Positions 11,201 to 18,100 of a DNA stretch of 64,000 nucleotides are shown here, in pieces. The stretch is from Streptomyces alfalfae (GTDB lineage Bacteria > Actinomycetota > Actinomycetes > Streptomycetales > Streptomycetaceae): NCBI RefSeq assembly GCF_004127445.1, contig NZ_QEXM01000013.1, positions 62,001 through 126,000 of the forward strand, written 5' to 3'. Numbering within the stretch: position 1 is the first letter of the stretch; every line of letters starts with the position of its first letter. Under the pieces are notes generated by a model. It ran no database searches, was not told the origin of the DNA, and was given only the letters and a program-made list of their open reading frames with translations. Made by a program: the position numbers and the translations under genes.

Positions 11201-11605
11201 GCGGGCGAGTTCCTCAATGCCCCTCTCGCCCTCGGGGCCGCGCAGGTGCTCGCAGGGCTCGACGGCCAGTTCGATCTCACCGGTCGGGTGCACGACCTGG
11301 ACGGGCTCGCCGTCAGCCTCCTCGAAGGTGGTGCGCAGGGACTCGTGCCTGCGGACGATCTCGGCGAGGCCGCGGCGCCAGATCTCCACGTCGAGCGGGC
11401 CGTGCACGCGTAGGGCCGCGGGGATGTTGTAGGCGGCGCTGCCCGGGTTGAGGCGGTCGAGGAACCACATGCGCTGCTGGGGGAACGACGCGGAGAACCG
11501 GCGCTCGCGTGCCGGGGGCCGTTGGGCGCTCTTGCGCCGCAACCGCTCTGCCAGCAGCGCGCGCTTCTGCTCCGGCGTGAGGCTGGTCAGGTCGATGTCG
11601 GTCAT
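2282..11605 (-). CDS. NRPS, C-A-T-C-A-T-E-C (3107 aa)
   Basis: Domains in order with approximate residues: C1 40-470 (HHIVADLWS), A1 505-980, T1 around 1035 (LGGHSL), C2 1095-1520 (HHIAADGWS), A2 1565-2035, T2 around 2092 (LGGDSI, typical before an epimerase), E 2130-2590 (HHFAVDGVSW, NYLGRV), terminal C3 2640-3080 (HHILVDHWG). There is no thioesterase or reductase domain. By-eye specificity pockets: A1 D-I-L-Q-L-C-M-I-Y, closest to the glycine code; A2 D-A-Y-F-L-G-G-T-F, closest to valine-type codes, and this residue would be epimerised to D. The ATG at 11605 has an AGGAG site about 10 bp upstream. It heads the P450-MbtH-exporter operon. The odd feature is the C domain after E with nothing behind it: it may release the chain by macrolactonisation or by condensation with a free amine, or pass it to another protein. 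Confidence 0.95.
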   Translation of the reverse strand: MTDIDLTSLTPEQKRALLAERLRRKSAQRPPARERRFSASFPQQRMWFLDRLNPGSAAYNIPAALRVHGPLDVEIWRRGLAEIVRRHESLRTTFEEADGEPVQVVHPTGEIELAVEPCEHLRGPEGERGIEELARREFARPFDLGAGPLMRMKFLRLAPDEHVLLLTMHHIVADLWSTSVLFGELVTLYQSHLRGAAAELPELPVQYADYAAWQRKQLAGPGFAAELDYWAKTLDGAAPILELPTDRPRPAVLGSSGGSRPFRLPAAVMNGVRELSRRAGVTPFMTLLAAYVALLHRYSRQEDVVVGVPVANRGQAQVEQLIGYFVNTLAIRNDVSGNPTFTELLARVRGAALGAFAHQELPFERLVEELRPERDLSRSPLFQVSFVYQNIPVPEFGAGGLRLELMDVPSSTARFDLELQVFEQGDTLGGWFEYNTDLFDAATVDRMGGHLAVLLDNVLRDPDQPILDIPLLTAAEQAAQDQERADTRVEWPDDLLTHQRVERQAVLRPDAEAVHCRGQSLTYAELDAAANRLARRLRDHGVSRDVLVGVCLERSLDMVVAVLAVLKAGGAYVPVDPQLPRDRIAFMTKDAGLPVIITQSSVAVGLPRSAATTLCVDELRAELAAQSAAPLDTPVDGEALAYVIYTSGSTGRPKGVQLPHRALRNLFRAMKQWPGIDSGDSLLAVTTLSFDIATLELLLPLVEGARVVLATRDVATDGKLLAAEMAATGATMMQATPSTWRMLLDAGWPGRPGLRGLICGEALPPDVARRLLDGGVELWNMYGPSETTIYSLGTRIVDETITIGRPIANTEIHILDAEGRPVPSGVPGELCIGGSGLARGYLNRPELTERQFIRNPFTSGADDRLYRTGDLVRRRVDGAIDYLGRLDHQVKLRGYRIELGEIESVLMRQDQVTDTVVVVREDQPGDHRLVAYAVPAESAGAGDDLRRRLRSALAEKLPDYMVPSAFVFLDALPLTPSGKTDRGALPAPEGQESRTAATYVAPRDSSEEALCDLFAEVLTVPRVGIDDGFFALGGHSLLATRLVARIRATLRVELPVRALFEKQSVAELAELVRRGGGDARPALRPATRPDPLPLSFAQRRLWFLHEMEGPSPTYNLPVVLRLTGALDVDCLRAALADVVARHESLRTVFPDTGGAARQHILPPDRARPALPVTDIAEAGLDDAVARAVRHCFDLTREIPLHAELFTTGADAYVLAVVVHHIAADGWSLAPLRHDLAAAYRARRAGHAPAWEPLPVQYADYALWQRRHLGQQDDPESVWSRQLAHWRKALEGMPERIALPVDRPHPAEASHRGETVTFQWGPDLHAGLGRLARGCDVSMFMVLDTALAVLLNRLGAGEDIPIGVANAGRDDEATEQLIGFFANTLVLRNRISRGQTFRQLLAEVREQTLEALAHQDIPFESLVDSLRPSRSMSHHPLVQVMLSWQSATDETLELPGVEAAPLVMSTGTARMDLVLLLHERLTAEGTARGIDGGIEYNADVFDPETVRTMLGRLRQVVLAMIADPDQPIGDVDVLTPAERHRVLEEWNGSGGTEQVAGLPELFEAQAARTPDAVAVSGGDERLTYAELSRAADRLAARLRALGVGAEGAEDAVCLLMERSVRVPVAILAVLKAGGVYVPLDTRYPQSRMRLIMEESGAEVLLVDGDGTQHPAVDGMRVLDVGAEPAADAMDGPGHAPPPPGGPDRLAYLMFTSGSTGRPKGVAVTHGNVASLAADHAWRNGNHSRVLMHAPSAFDASTYELWVPLLSGGEVVVAPAGELDPDVLLRTIRERDVTSAFFTAALFNLLVEYDATALAGMREVLAGGEALSPPVVARALAAWRGTVLTNGYGPTETTTFAVLHSMSEVTDGAVPIGTPMDDTRAYVLDERLRPAPVGVPGELYLAGRGLARGYFANPGLTAQRFVACPYGAPGERMYRTGDLARRRADSTIEYLGRTDDQVKIRGFRIEPGEIENALGAHEAVADAAVLVHDKPSGGKDLVGYVVPADGATADPAELRSFVAERLPQYMVPVAVLVLDAFPMTANGKLDRRALPVPDLNAAAGSRAARTPAERTLCAVFARVLGLPEVGAEAGFFDLGGDSIQATQLVAQSRTAGLVFTVRDVFTHQTAAGIAQVARPADEEAATAVADVGTGAIAALPVLERQRLLGGSPVGFDLSATVGLPAGIDEAGLTATLQAVVDTHDALRTRLVTGPDGRWSLHAAAAGAPRIADILRRVDITGLDEADRHALITEETTAAKRRLDPAAGAMLQPVWFDAGPERAGRLLLAVHHFAVDGVSWRILLSDVAAAWEAVSAGHPPALAPVTTSLRGWAEQIATGSAVARRRPELPVWQDVLRDTEPLVAGELDPERDVTGTEGRLSVTLSAEDCAPLLAEAPAALRSSIQDVLLTALGLAVRRWRSRPGGPAAPGEGAVVLDVESHGRHEHLADGADLSRTVGWFTSVHPVRLDAPALPWRQITQGGDELAAAVVRTGECLRAVPDNGLGFGLLRYLDPRTAPLLAALPAPQLLFNYLGRVPVTDEERPWLPLRDDTAPGTAGLRPLSHPLEVNAITQDGPDGPRLVANWSWASSLLGEDEVRDLADAWFDALRALTRCAAGVRNGAVTLPRRKDAPAAAFGAADLLTAPIPRADRGQGAGLSFGQLEFLLQPVGPNHAHHAVITAFRVRGELDTAALRRALDDLVRRHDILRTRYVQQGSATRQFADGRPQWPIDTVELRAFAGAEQRERLHALLTAETKKTFRIEDGDLVRGLLVRLADQEHALVLVAHHILVDHWGFLVVFDELAKLYEAHAAGRPPRLPEVMVQHLDYAAWEQGLLAEGALDEHIEHWRTELDGAARTLDFEAPPHQLDDFIEGFSCSVVVDAEVMAAVKEAARREGVTLFMMLMSAFHVLLHSYSGATDIAVSHPLAGRERPETESMVGPFINIILNRSRMADDPTFHELVQRVLQGELDAYSHQNVPVRALVHDGIVGDGNQLPLRVMLNLLGVPAKTLTLPGLEVAPLDVRVGDVTPLPELITAIEPHNLDLYLVARDVEGELHGLWVYSPRSIAPPVMGALVRQWPRVLELVARHPELTVSQLRERLRSEQDAAPGRDGHR

Positions 11606-12159
11606 GCGCCAGTCTCCTGATCGTTGAACTCGGCGGGGAGGAGGTTCGTTGCACCTGCGCTGTCGTCTTCGCGGGCCGCGGTGCCGACGTCCGGTGGGGC
11701 GCCCTGCCTCTCGACGATCAGTGCCCGCGTCCGAGGTGGCGCGCCGCCCTGACGGCGAGCGGCCGGTCCGCTCGCGGCGTGCCGGGTCGTGTCGCGTCTC
11801 GGCGCACGGGCATGCGGCCCGTCGGCCGGCCGGTGAGGGCGGGTGTTCTGGGGAGGGAAGCCGCGGACCGGGACGGGCCGCCACGATCGGCCTCGTGCCC
11901 GGGCTTCGGTCGCCCTTGTCTACCGACCGCCGCCGGGGCCTGTCCATGTTCGGCGCCGTATCGCCCCGGGACGGCTGTGCTCGGGGGGCGTGGGCCGGTC
12001 GGGCCACGCCTGAAGGATGGTCACCCGGCGGACGCGCTGAGGCAACCACGTGCGCCGGCGGACGCGTCGCCGTGACCGGGCGCAGACCTCTTCGGAGCAG
12101 CGAAGAGGCGCAGGCACGGATCACCGTGCCTGCGCCTCGTCTTCCGTCCGCCGCCGCGG
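11606..12159. promoter_or_regulatory. NRPS promoter region with one StrR-type half-site
   Basis: This 554-bp gap carries no convincing gene. The 11606-11630 end holds the NRPS ribosome binding site and a single GTTGAAC half-site at 11623-11629 with no good partner arm. The 12105-12138 end holds a strong hairpin listed separately. The promoter of the minus-strand NRPS operon should lie here; I could not assign -35/-10 elements by eye. Confidence 0.5.
12105..12138 (-). terminator. Hairpin terminator of the small membrane-protein gene
   Basis: A perfect 15-bp stem (GAGGCGCAGGCACGG paired with its complement) around the 4-nt loop ATCA, placed 21 bp after the stop codon of the minus-strand gene at 12160. 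It has no clear U tract, as is common for Streptomyces terminators. Confidence 0.8.
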
Positions 12160-12879
12160 TCAGGCGGTGCGCCCCCGCGCCCGGCGCAGCGGACGCACGA
12201 TCAGCAGCGCCGACCCGACGAGCAGCAGCAGGCCGGCGACCAGCGACGCGGCGCCGATCCAGGGCAGCCATCCGATCTTCGCCGCCACGGTCACGTGGCC
12301 GGAGGGTCCGCGCGAGCCGTCGGCCTTCATGGCGACCGCGGTGACGTCTTTCGAGGTCACCGGCCAGTCCAGGGTCTGGGCCCCCTGTCCGCTGGCCTTG
12401 GCGATCCATCCGTCGGCCTCGGCGGGCGGTGTCTTCGGGGTGCCGCCCGGGTGCTTGCTCTTGGTGTCGCCCTTGTCGGTCGAGTCGTGGATGGTCACGT
12501 GCTGGACGCCGTCCAGGTACTGGCGCATCTGCTCCTTGCCCGCAAGGCCGATGAACACGGCGTCGGAGTCGCGGTCCGGCTCGAAGGTGAGGCGGAGGTC
12601 GTCGTAGAGACCGCCCAGCTCCTTGTCGGCGCGCCAGCTCTCGCTGGTCATCGCGTAGGTGTCGGTGCGGTGGGCGTACTTGCTGGTGCCGAGGTCGATG
12701 TAGCCGTCGTCCTTCGAGGCGTAGTACACGGCCGTGCCGCCCACGCCGACGAGTGTCAGGGCCACGAGTGCCAGGAACGCGCCGACCACGACGGATGTGA
12801 CACGGCCGGCCGTCCAGCCCTTGGCGGTGGTGCGCACGTCCGCTCCCTTCAGGAGACCTTTGGTGTCGCTGTCGGTCAC
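12160..12879 (-). CDS. Small membrane protein, function unknown
   Basis: A 239-residue protein not assigned to a family. The GTG at 12879 is chosen because of an ideal GAGGAGGAAATC site; the frame is open upstream but unlike coding sequence. It has a cytoplasmic N-terminus, a membrane helix at about residues 25-50 (VVVGAFLALVALTLVGVGGT), an extracytoplasmic domain of about 130 residues rich in charged residues and carrying a Lys/Thr/Pro-rich stretch, a second helix near residues 205-230 (IGAASLVAGLLLLVGSALLI) and a short Arg-rich tail. It is transcribed divergently from the CCR/PKS operon and shares the intergenic region with two StrR-type boxes, so it may be co-regulated with the cluster. 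A role in membrane protection, sensing or export is possible but unsupported. Confidence 0.75.
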   Translation of the reverse strand: MTDSDTKGLLKGADVRTTAKGWTAGRVTSVVVGAFLALVALTLVGVGGTAVYYASKDDGYIDLGTSKYAHRTDTYAMTSESWRADKELGGLYDDLRLTFEPDRDSDAVFIGLAGKEQMRQYLDGVQHVTIHDSTDKGDTKSKHPGGTPKTPPAEADGWIAKASGQGAQTLDWPVTSKDVTAVAMKADGSRGPSGHVTVAAKIGWLPWIGAASLVAGLLLLVGSALLIVRPLRRARGRTA

Positions 12880-13100
12880 GATTTCCTCCTCGGTCTGGTC
12901 ACCCGGCCCGGAGAAAGCGGGCGAGCGCTGTGTTTTCTTGTGCGGACGATGCGTTCCGGGCACTGCCGCATCCCTTGCCCGCCCGCGTGGCTCACGGTAA
13001 GCGGAAGAAAGGCATCCGGCATCGGGGACATCCCTGAGACCCGGCTCAGGGAAATCCCTGAGAAGCCCGCGGCAGAGCGACAGGGACGCGGAAAGCGGGT

Positions 13101-13129
13101 GTTCAACTGGTTTTTTCGACCACTTGAAC
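13101..13129. promoter_or_regulatory. StrR-type box 1
   Basis: GTTCAACTG, 11 bp, then CACTTGAAC. This matches the published StrR/NovG operator pattern GTTCRACTG-N11-CRGTYGAAC with one mismatch in the right arm. A StrR/NovG-family protein is encoded at 45273-46325. Confidence 0.75.
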
Positions 13130-13292
13130 GCTGCACGGAATCCCCTCAAATGCCTGTTCACGCGCCCGGTTTCCCGCTCTGCCCCCCAATTCCCCGGCCC
13201 CCGCCCCGGAAACGCCCGGCCCGGCCCGCCTTGAGCCGGCCCCTACCGTTCCTCGATCCGGGCTCAGGCCACCGTGTTCAGGCCACTCGGGC

Positions 13293-13321
13293 GTTCAACC
13301 GGCCGAATCAGTCGGTTGAAC
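13293..13321. promoter_or_regulatory. StrR-type box 2
   Basis: GTTCAACCG, 11 bp, then CGGTTGAAC: a perfect 9-bp inverted repeat with the StrR-family N11 spacing. It ends 205 bp upstream of the ccr start codon. Confidence 0.8.
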
Positions 13322-13525
13322 GAGGGAGGACATCCCGGCATCGAATTGCCCCGGGCGCCCGCCCGGGAACGGTTCACCGCTGGACTGGGTCGCGAGCCAA
13401 GTGCCAGCATTCGTCCCGCACTTGCCTCCACGACTCGGCAAGGCGGCCATGGCTTTTGTTGCGCAGAAATGCCGAACAAATGCGTCCGTATTTCACAGAC
13501 TGAGCCGGAAAGAGGCCCGGAGACA

Positions 13526-14866
13526 ATGCAGAAGATCCTTGACGCGATCTGTGCGGGTGAACTCGACGAAGTGGCGCACTTGCCGGTCCCCGAGTTCTAC
13601 CGAGGAGTGGTGCTGCACGCCGATGAGACGTCGATGTTCGAGGGCGTGGCGAGCCGGGACAAGGACCCGCGCAGGTCGCTGCATCTGGAGGAGGTGGCCA
13701 CCCCCGAACCCGCCGCGGGCGAGGTTCTGGTGGCGGTGATGGCCAGCGGGATCAACCACAACACGGTGTGGTCCTCGATCTTCGAACCGCTGCCGACGTT
13801 CGGCTTCCTCAGCCGCTACGGCCGCACCTCGCCGCAGGCCGCCCGGCACGACCTGCCCTACCACGTGCTGGGCTCCGACCTGTCCGGCGTGGTGCTGCGC
13901 TGCGGCGAAGGCGTGACGGGCTTCCGGCCCGGGGCCGAGGTGGTGGCGCACTGCCTGTCCGTGGAACTCGACCACCCCGACGGGCACTCCGACACCATGC
14001 TCGACCCCGAGCAGCGGATCTGGGGGTTCGAGACCAACTTCGGCGGACTCGCCGAACTGGCGCTGGTCAAGGCCAATCAGCTCATGCCCAAGCCGCGCCA
14101 CCTGACCTGGGAGGAGGCGGCGGCCTCCGGACTGGTCAACTCGACCGCGTACCGGCAGTTGGTCTCCGCGAACGGCGCCCGCCTCAAGCAGGGCGACACC
14201 GTGCTGATCTGGGGCGCCTCCGGCGGTCTCGGCTCCTACGCCACTCAGCTCGCCCTCAACGGCGGCGCCACACCGGTGTGCGTGGTCTCCAGCCCCCAGA
14301 AGGCCGAGGTGTGCCGGCGCATGGGAGCGGAGCTGGTCATCGACCGGAGCGCCGAGGGCTATCGGTTCTGGAAGGACGAACACACCCAGGACGTGGGCGA
14401 GTGGCGCCGGTTCGGGGCCCGGATCAGGGAGCTGACCGGAGGCGAGGACCCCGACATCGTCTTCGAACACCCCGGGCGCGAGACCTTCGGCGCGAGCGTG
14501 TACGTGGCCCGCCGCGGCGGCACCATCGTCACCTGCGCCTCCACCTCCGGCTACGAGCACACCTTCGACAACCGGTATCTGTGGATGCACCTCAAGCGGA
14601 TCGTCGGCACCCATTTCGCGAACTACCGCGAGGCGTGGGAGGCCAACCGCCTGATCGCCAAGGGACAGGTGCACCCCACGCTGTCGCAGGTGGTGCCTCT
14701 CGACGGCACTGCGCAGGCGGTCCACGACGTGCACCACAACCTGCACCAGGGAAAGGTCGGGGTGCTGTGCCTGGCCCCCCAGGAGGGCCTCGGCGTCACC
14801 GACCCCGTACTCAGGTCGCGGCACGAGTCCGCCATCAACCGGTTCCGCACGCCGAACGTTTCTTGA
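13526..14866 (+). CDS. ccr: Crotonyl-CoA carboxylase/reductase
   Basis: A 446-residue MDR-family enzyme that reduces an enoyl-CoA with NADPH and traps the enolate with CO2 to give an alkylmalonyl-CoA PKS extender. CCR hallmarks are visible: SGINHNTVW, the WGFETNFGGLAE loop that carries CO2-binding residues, the nucleotide motif WGASGGLGSYA, CASTSGYEHTFDNRYLWM and GTHFANYREAWEANRL. The ATG at 13526 follows GGAG at the usual spacing; the open frame continues upstream but lacks homology. It is the first gene of the plus-strand biosynthetic operon, downstream of two StrR-type boxes. Whether it makes ethylmalonyl-CoA or a longer-chain unit cannot be read safely from the sequence. The KASIII, thiolase and reductase genes nearby could provide unusual enoyl-CoA substrates. 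Confidence 0.95.
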   Translation: MQKILDAICAGELDEVAHLPVPEFYRGVVLHADETSMFEGVASRDKDPRRSLHLEEVATPEPAAGEVLVAVMASGINHNTVWSSIFEPLPTFGFLSRYGRTSPQAARHDLPYHVLGSDLSGVVLRCGEGVTGFRPGAEVVAHCLSVELDHPDGHSDTMLDPEQRIWGFETNFGGLAELALVKANQLMPKPRHLTWEEAAASGLVNSTAYRQLVSANGARLKQGDTVLIWGASGGLGSYATQLALNGGATPVCVVSSPQKAEVCRRMGAELVIDRSAEGYRFWKDEHTQDVGEWRRFGARIRELTGGEDPDIVFEHPGRETFGASVYVARRGGTIVTCASTSGYEHTFDNRYLWMHLKRIVGTHFANYREAWEANRLIAKGQVHPTLSQVVPLDGTAQAVHDVHHNLHQGKVGVLCLAPQEGLGVTDPVLRSRHESAINRFRTPNVS

Positions 14867-15176
14867 CGGTCCGAGGGAATCTGGTGGATGCTGGCCGACG
14901 AATAGCGGAAATGGAATGGGAATTGGGCAGAATTACTGGCCCGCGTTTCCCCCCGCCGCTCCCCCGGCCACCGCATCCGGACTCCGGACATCCGCTTCTT
15001 GGTTCCCTTCTCGGAACGGCCCATTCGCCGATGGCGGCGGACAGCACAACGGGTCACGGTCCCACGCACGGCGCTTGAGGCACTTCGGCCGCGGCGTCCG
15101 CATCACTGGAATCGGCGGCCGGTCCGCCCATTTTCTCGATAATTCACGCAGGCTTCAGCATGGAGAGGACGGTCGG
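14867..15176. other. 310-bp spacer between ccr and the first PKS
   Basis: No gene, StrR-type box or ARE-like sequence was found. The PKS start at 15177 has a GGAGAGGA ribosome binding site inside this spacer. A separate promoter for the PKS genes is possible but no motif supports it. Confidence 0.5.
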
Positions 15177-18100
15177 ATGTCGGGCCGGGACGCACGATCG
15201 CTTGTCGACCATTTCCGCACGGTATTGGGCGAACACGCACAGGAGCAGATCTTCCGCTTTCTCGTGGACGGCGAGGGCGAACCGCAGGCCCTCGGCAACG
15301 CCGACCTCGATCTGCGGGCCCGCACGATCGCCGCGGCACTGCAGGAACGATTCCCCGCCGGAGAGCGGGCCCTGATCATGTGCCCGGCCGGACTGGACTA
15401 CGTCACCTCGTTCTTCGCCTGCCTCTACGCCGACGTCGTCGCCGTGCCCGTCTACCCGCCGGACCCGGCCTTCCCGATGCGCACCCTGCCGCGTCTGACC
15501 GCCGTCGTGGAGGACGCGGAGCCGGCGGTGGTCCTCGCCCCCGCCGCGACGATCGCCATGCTCGACCGCTTCGCCGAACACGCCCCGGCGCTGCGGGACA
15601 TCGTCTGGCTCGCCGTCGACGACATCGACACCGCCGCCGCCGACGGCTGGCGCGACCCCGGCACGACCCGCGACGACCTGGCGTTCCTGCAGTACACCTC
15701 CGGCTCCACCAGCAGCCCCAAGGGGGTGATGGTCAGCCACGGCAACCTGATGCACAACATCTCGGAGATGAACCGGCAGTTCTTCGGCAACGACCCCGGC
15801 CAGCACATGGTGAGCTGGCTGCCGCCCTTCCACGACCTCGGTCTGATCATGGGCCTGCTCACCCCGGCGTACGGCGGATACCCGGTCACCTTCATGTCCC
15901 CGTACTCGTTCCTGAAGCGGCCGCTGCGCTGGCTGCGGGCGATCTCCGACACCGGCGCCACCGCGAGCCCCGCCCCGAACTTCGCCTACGACCTCGCCGT
16001 GGCCAAGGTGACGGAGCAGGACCGGCGGACGCTGGATCTGAGCACGTGGCGTGTCGCCCTCAACGGGGCCGAGCCGGTGCGCAAGCAGACCATGGACCGC
16101 TTCTCCCGCACGTTCGCCGAGTGCGGTTTCCGGCCCACCACTCACGCCCCGTCCTACGGACTGGCCGAGGCCACCCTGGTGGTGTCCACCGGGGATCCGG
16201 CCGCCGAACCCGTCCACCGCGACCTGCGCGCCGAGGCACTCCTGGGCGGCGCCGCCCAGGACGCGGCGCCGGGCGAGGCGGCGCGCAACCTGCCCAGCTG
16301 CGGCGTCTCGCTGCGGGACCAGAAGGTCGTCGTGGTGGACCCGGACACCCACGCCGCGCTGCCCGCCGGACGGGTGGGTGAGCTGTGGGTCGCCGGACCG
16401 AGCGTCGCGCGCGGCTACTGGCGCCGCCCCGAGGCCACCGAGGCCACCTTCCGCGCCCGCCTCGGCACCGGCGAGGGCCCGTTCCTGCGCACCGGCGACC
16501 TCGGCTTCGCCGACGGTGAGCAGATCTACGTCACCGGCCGCATCAAGGACGTCGTCATCGTCGCGGGCCGCAACCACTACCCCCAGGACATCGAACGCAC
16601 CGTCGAGAGCGCCGACCCGGGCCTGCGGGAGGGCTGCGGGGTGGCAGGCGCACGCGAGATCGACGGCGAGGAACGCCTGATCGTCGTGCAGGAGTACCGC
16701 GGCAGCCGCTCGCCCGAGGACCGCGCCCGCGTCATCGACGCGATACGTGCCGAGGTCGTCCGTGAACACGGCCTCCAGCCCCACATCGTCGCCCTGGCCC
16801 GGACCGGCACGGTGCCGAAGACCTCCAGCGGCAAGCTGCAGCGCGCGGCCTGCCTCGACGCCCTGCTGTCGGGCCAGGCGCAACCGCTCGCGCTGTGGCG
16901 CGCGGACGAGGCCGGGCCCGGCCCGGCGGAGCGGACGGCGCCGGACGCGGGCGTCCCCGCGCGGCCCGCGCCGGACGCCGCGGAGGTCACCGCGTGGCTG
17001 CGCGAGGCGCTGGCCGCCACGACCGGCCGCGAGGCCGCCTCCGTCGACCCCGACCTGCCCTTCGCCGCCTTCGGGCTGCGCTCGGTCGAACTCGTCTCCC
17101 TGGTCGGGGAGCTGGAGCGCCGCTTCGGGTTCTCACTGGACTCCGGCATCGTCTGGGAGCACCCCACCGCCGCCAAGCTCGCCGCCCACCTGGCGGGCAC
17201 GGCCTGTGCTTCCCCCGCGCTCCCCGCCGCCGAGCCCGCGACCACGCTCACGGCCCCCACGCCCGCCACCCCCTCCCCCCGGGCCGCCGGGCCGGGCGCG
17301 GACGAGCCGGTCGCCATCATCGGGATCGGCTGCCGCTTCCCCGGCGGCGTGAACGGACCGGACAGCTTCTGGACCCTGCTCGGCGAGGGCCGCGACGCGG
17401 TCACCGAGGTGCCCGCCGACCGGTGGAGCACCGAGGAGTTCACCCACGACGATCCCGCGGCCCCCGGGCGCACCACCAGCCGCTGGGGTGGTTTCGTCGA
17501 CGGCGCCGACCGGTTCGACTCGGAATTCTTCGGCATCTCGCAGCAGGAAGCCGCCCGCATGGACCCACAGCAGCGGCTGCTGGCGGAGGTGTCCTTCGAG
17601 GCCCTGGAGAACGCGGGCGTGCCCACCGGGTCGCTGGCCGGCTCGCGGACCGGGGTGTTCATCGGCATCTCCACGTTCGACCACGCCACCGGTCAGCTGA
17701 GCGAACTCGACGCCATCAACGCCTACACCGGCACCGGCAGCGCTCTGAGCATCGCCGCGAACCGGCTCTCGTACCTGCTGGACCTGCGCGGTCCCAGCAT
17801 GGCCGTGGACTCCGCCTGCTCCTCCTCGCTCGTGGCCGTGCTCCAGGCGTGCGCGAGCCTGCACCGGGGCGACTGCGACCTGGCCGTCGCCGGCGGCGTC
17901 AACCTGGTGCTCTCCCCCGCGTTCGCCATCAACTTCAGCAAGGCGGGCGTCATGTCCGCCGAGGGCCGCTGCAAACCGTTCGACGCGAGCGCCGACGGTT
18001 ACGTGCGGTCCGAGGGCGTCGGCGTGGTGATCCTCAAACCGCTCGCCCGGGCCCTGGCCGAGGGCGACCCGGTGCACGCCGTGATCCGCGGCGGCGCCGT

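Larger units (their letters stand above)
12880..13525. promoter_or_regulatory. Divergent promoter region of the PKS operon
   Basis: This 646-bp gap lies between the minus-strand membrane-protein gene and the plus-strand ccr gene. It contains two StrR-type inverted repeats (13101-13129 and 13293-13321). The downstream box ends about 205 bp before the ccr start, a distance that fits an activator site upstream of a promoter. No open frame in it looks like a gene. Confidence 0.75.

Noticed and set aside
11621..11629. StrR-type box at the NRPS start
   Set aside because: Only one arm (TCGTTGAAC) is present; the expected partner arm at the N11 distance does not match, so it is kept as a half-site only.
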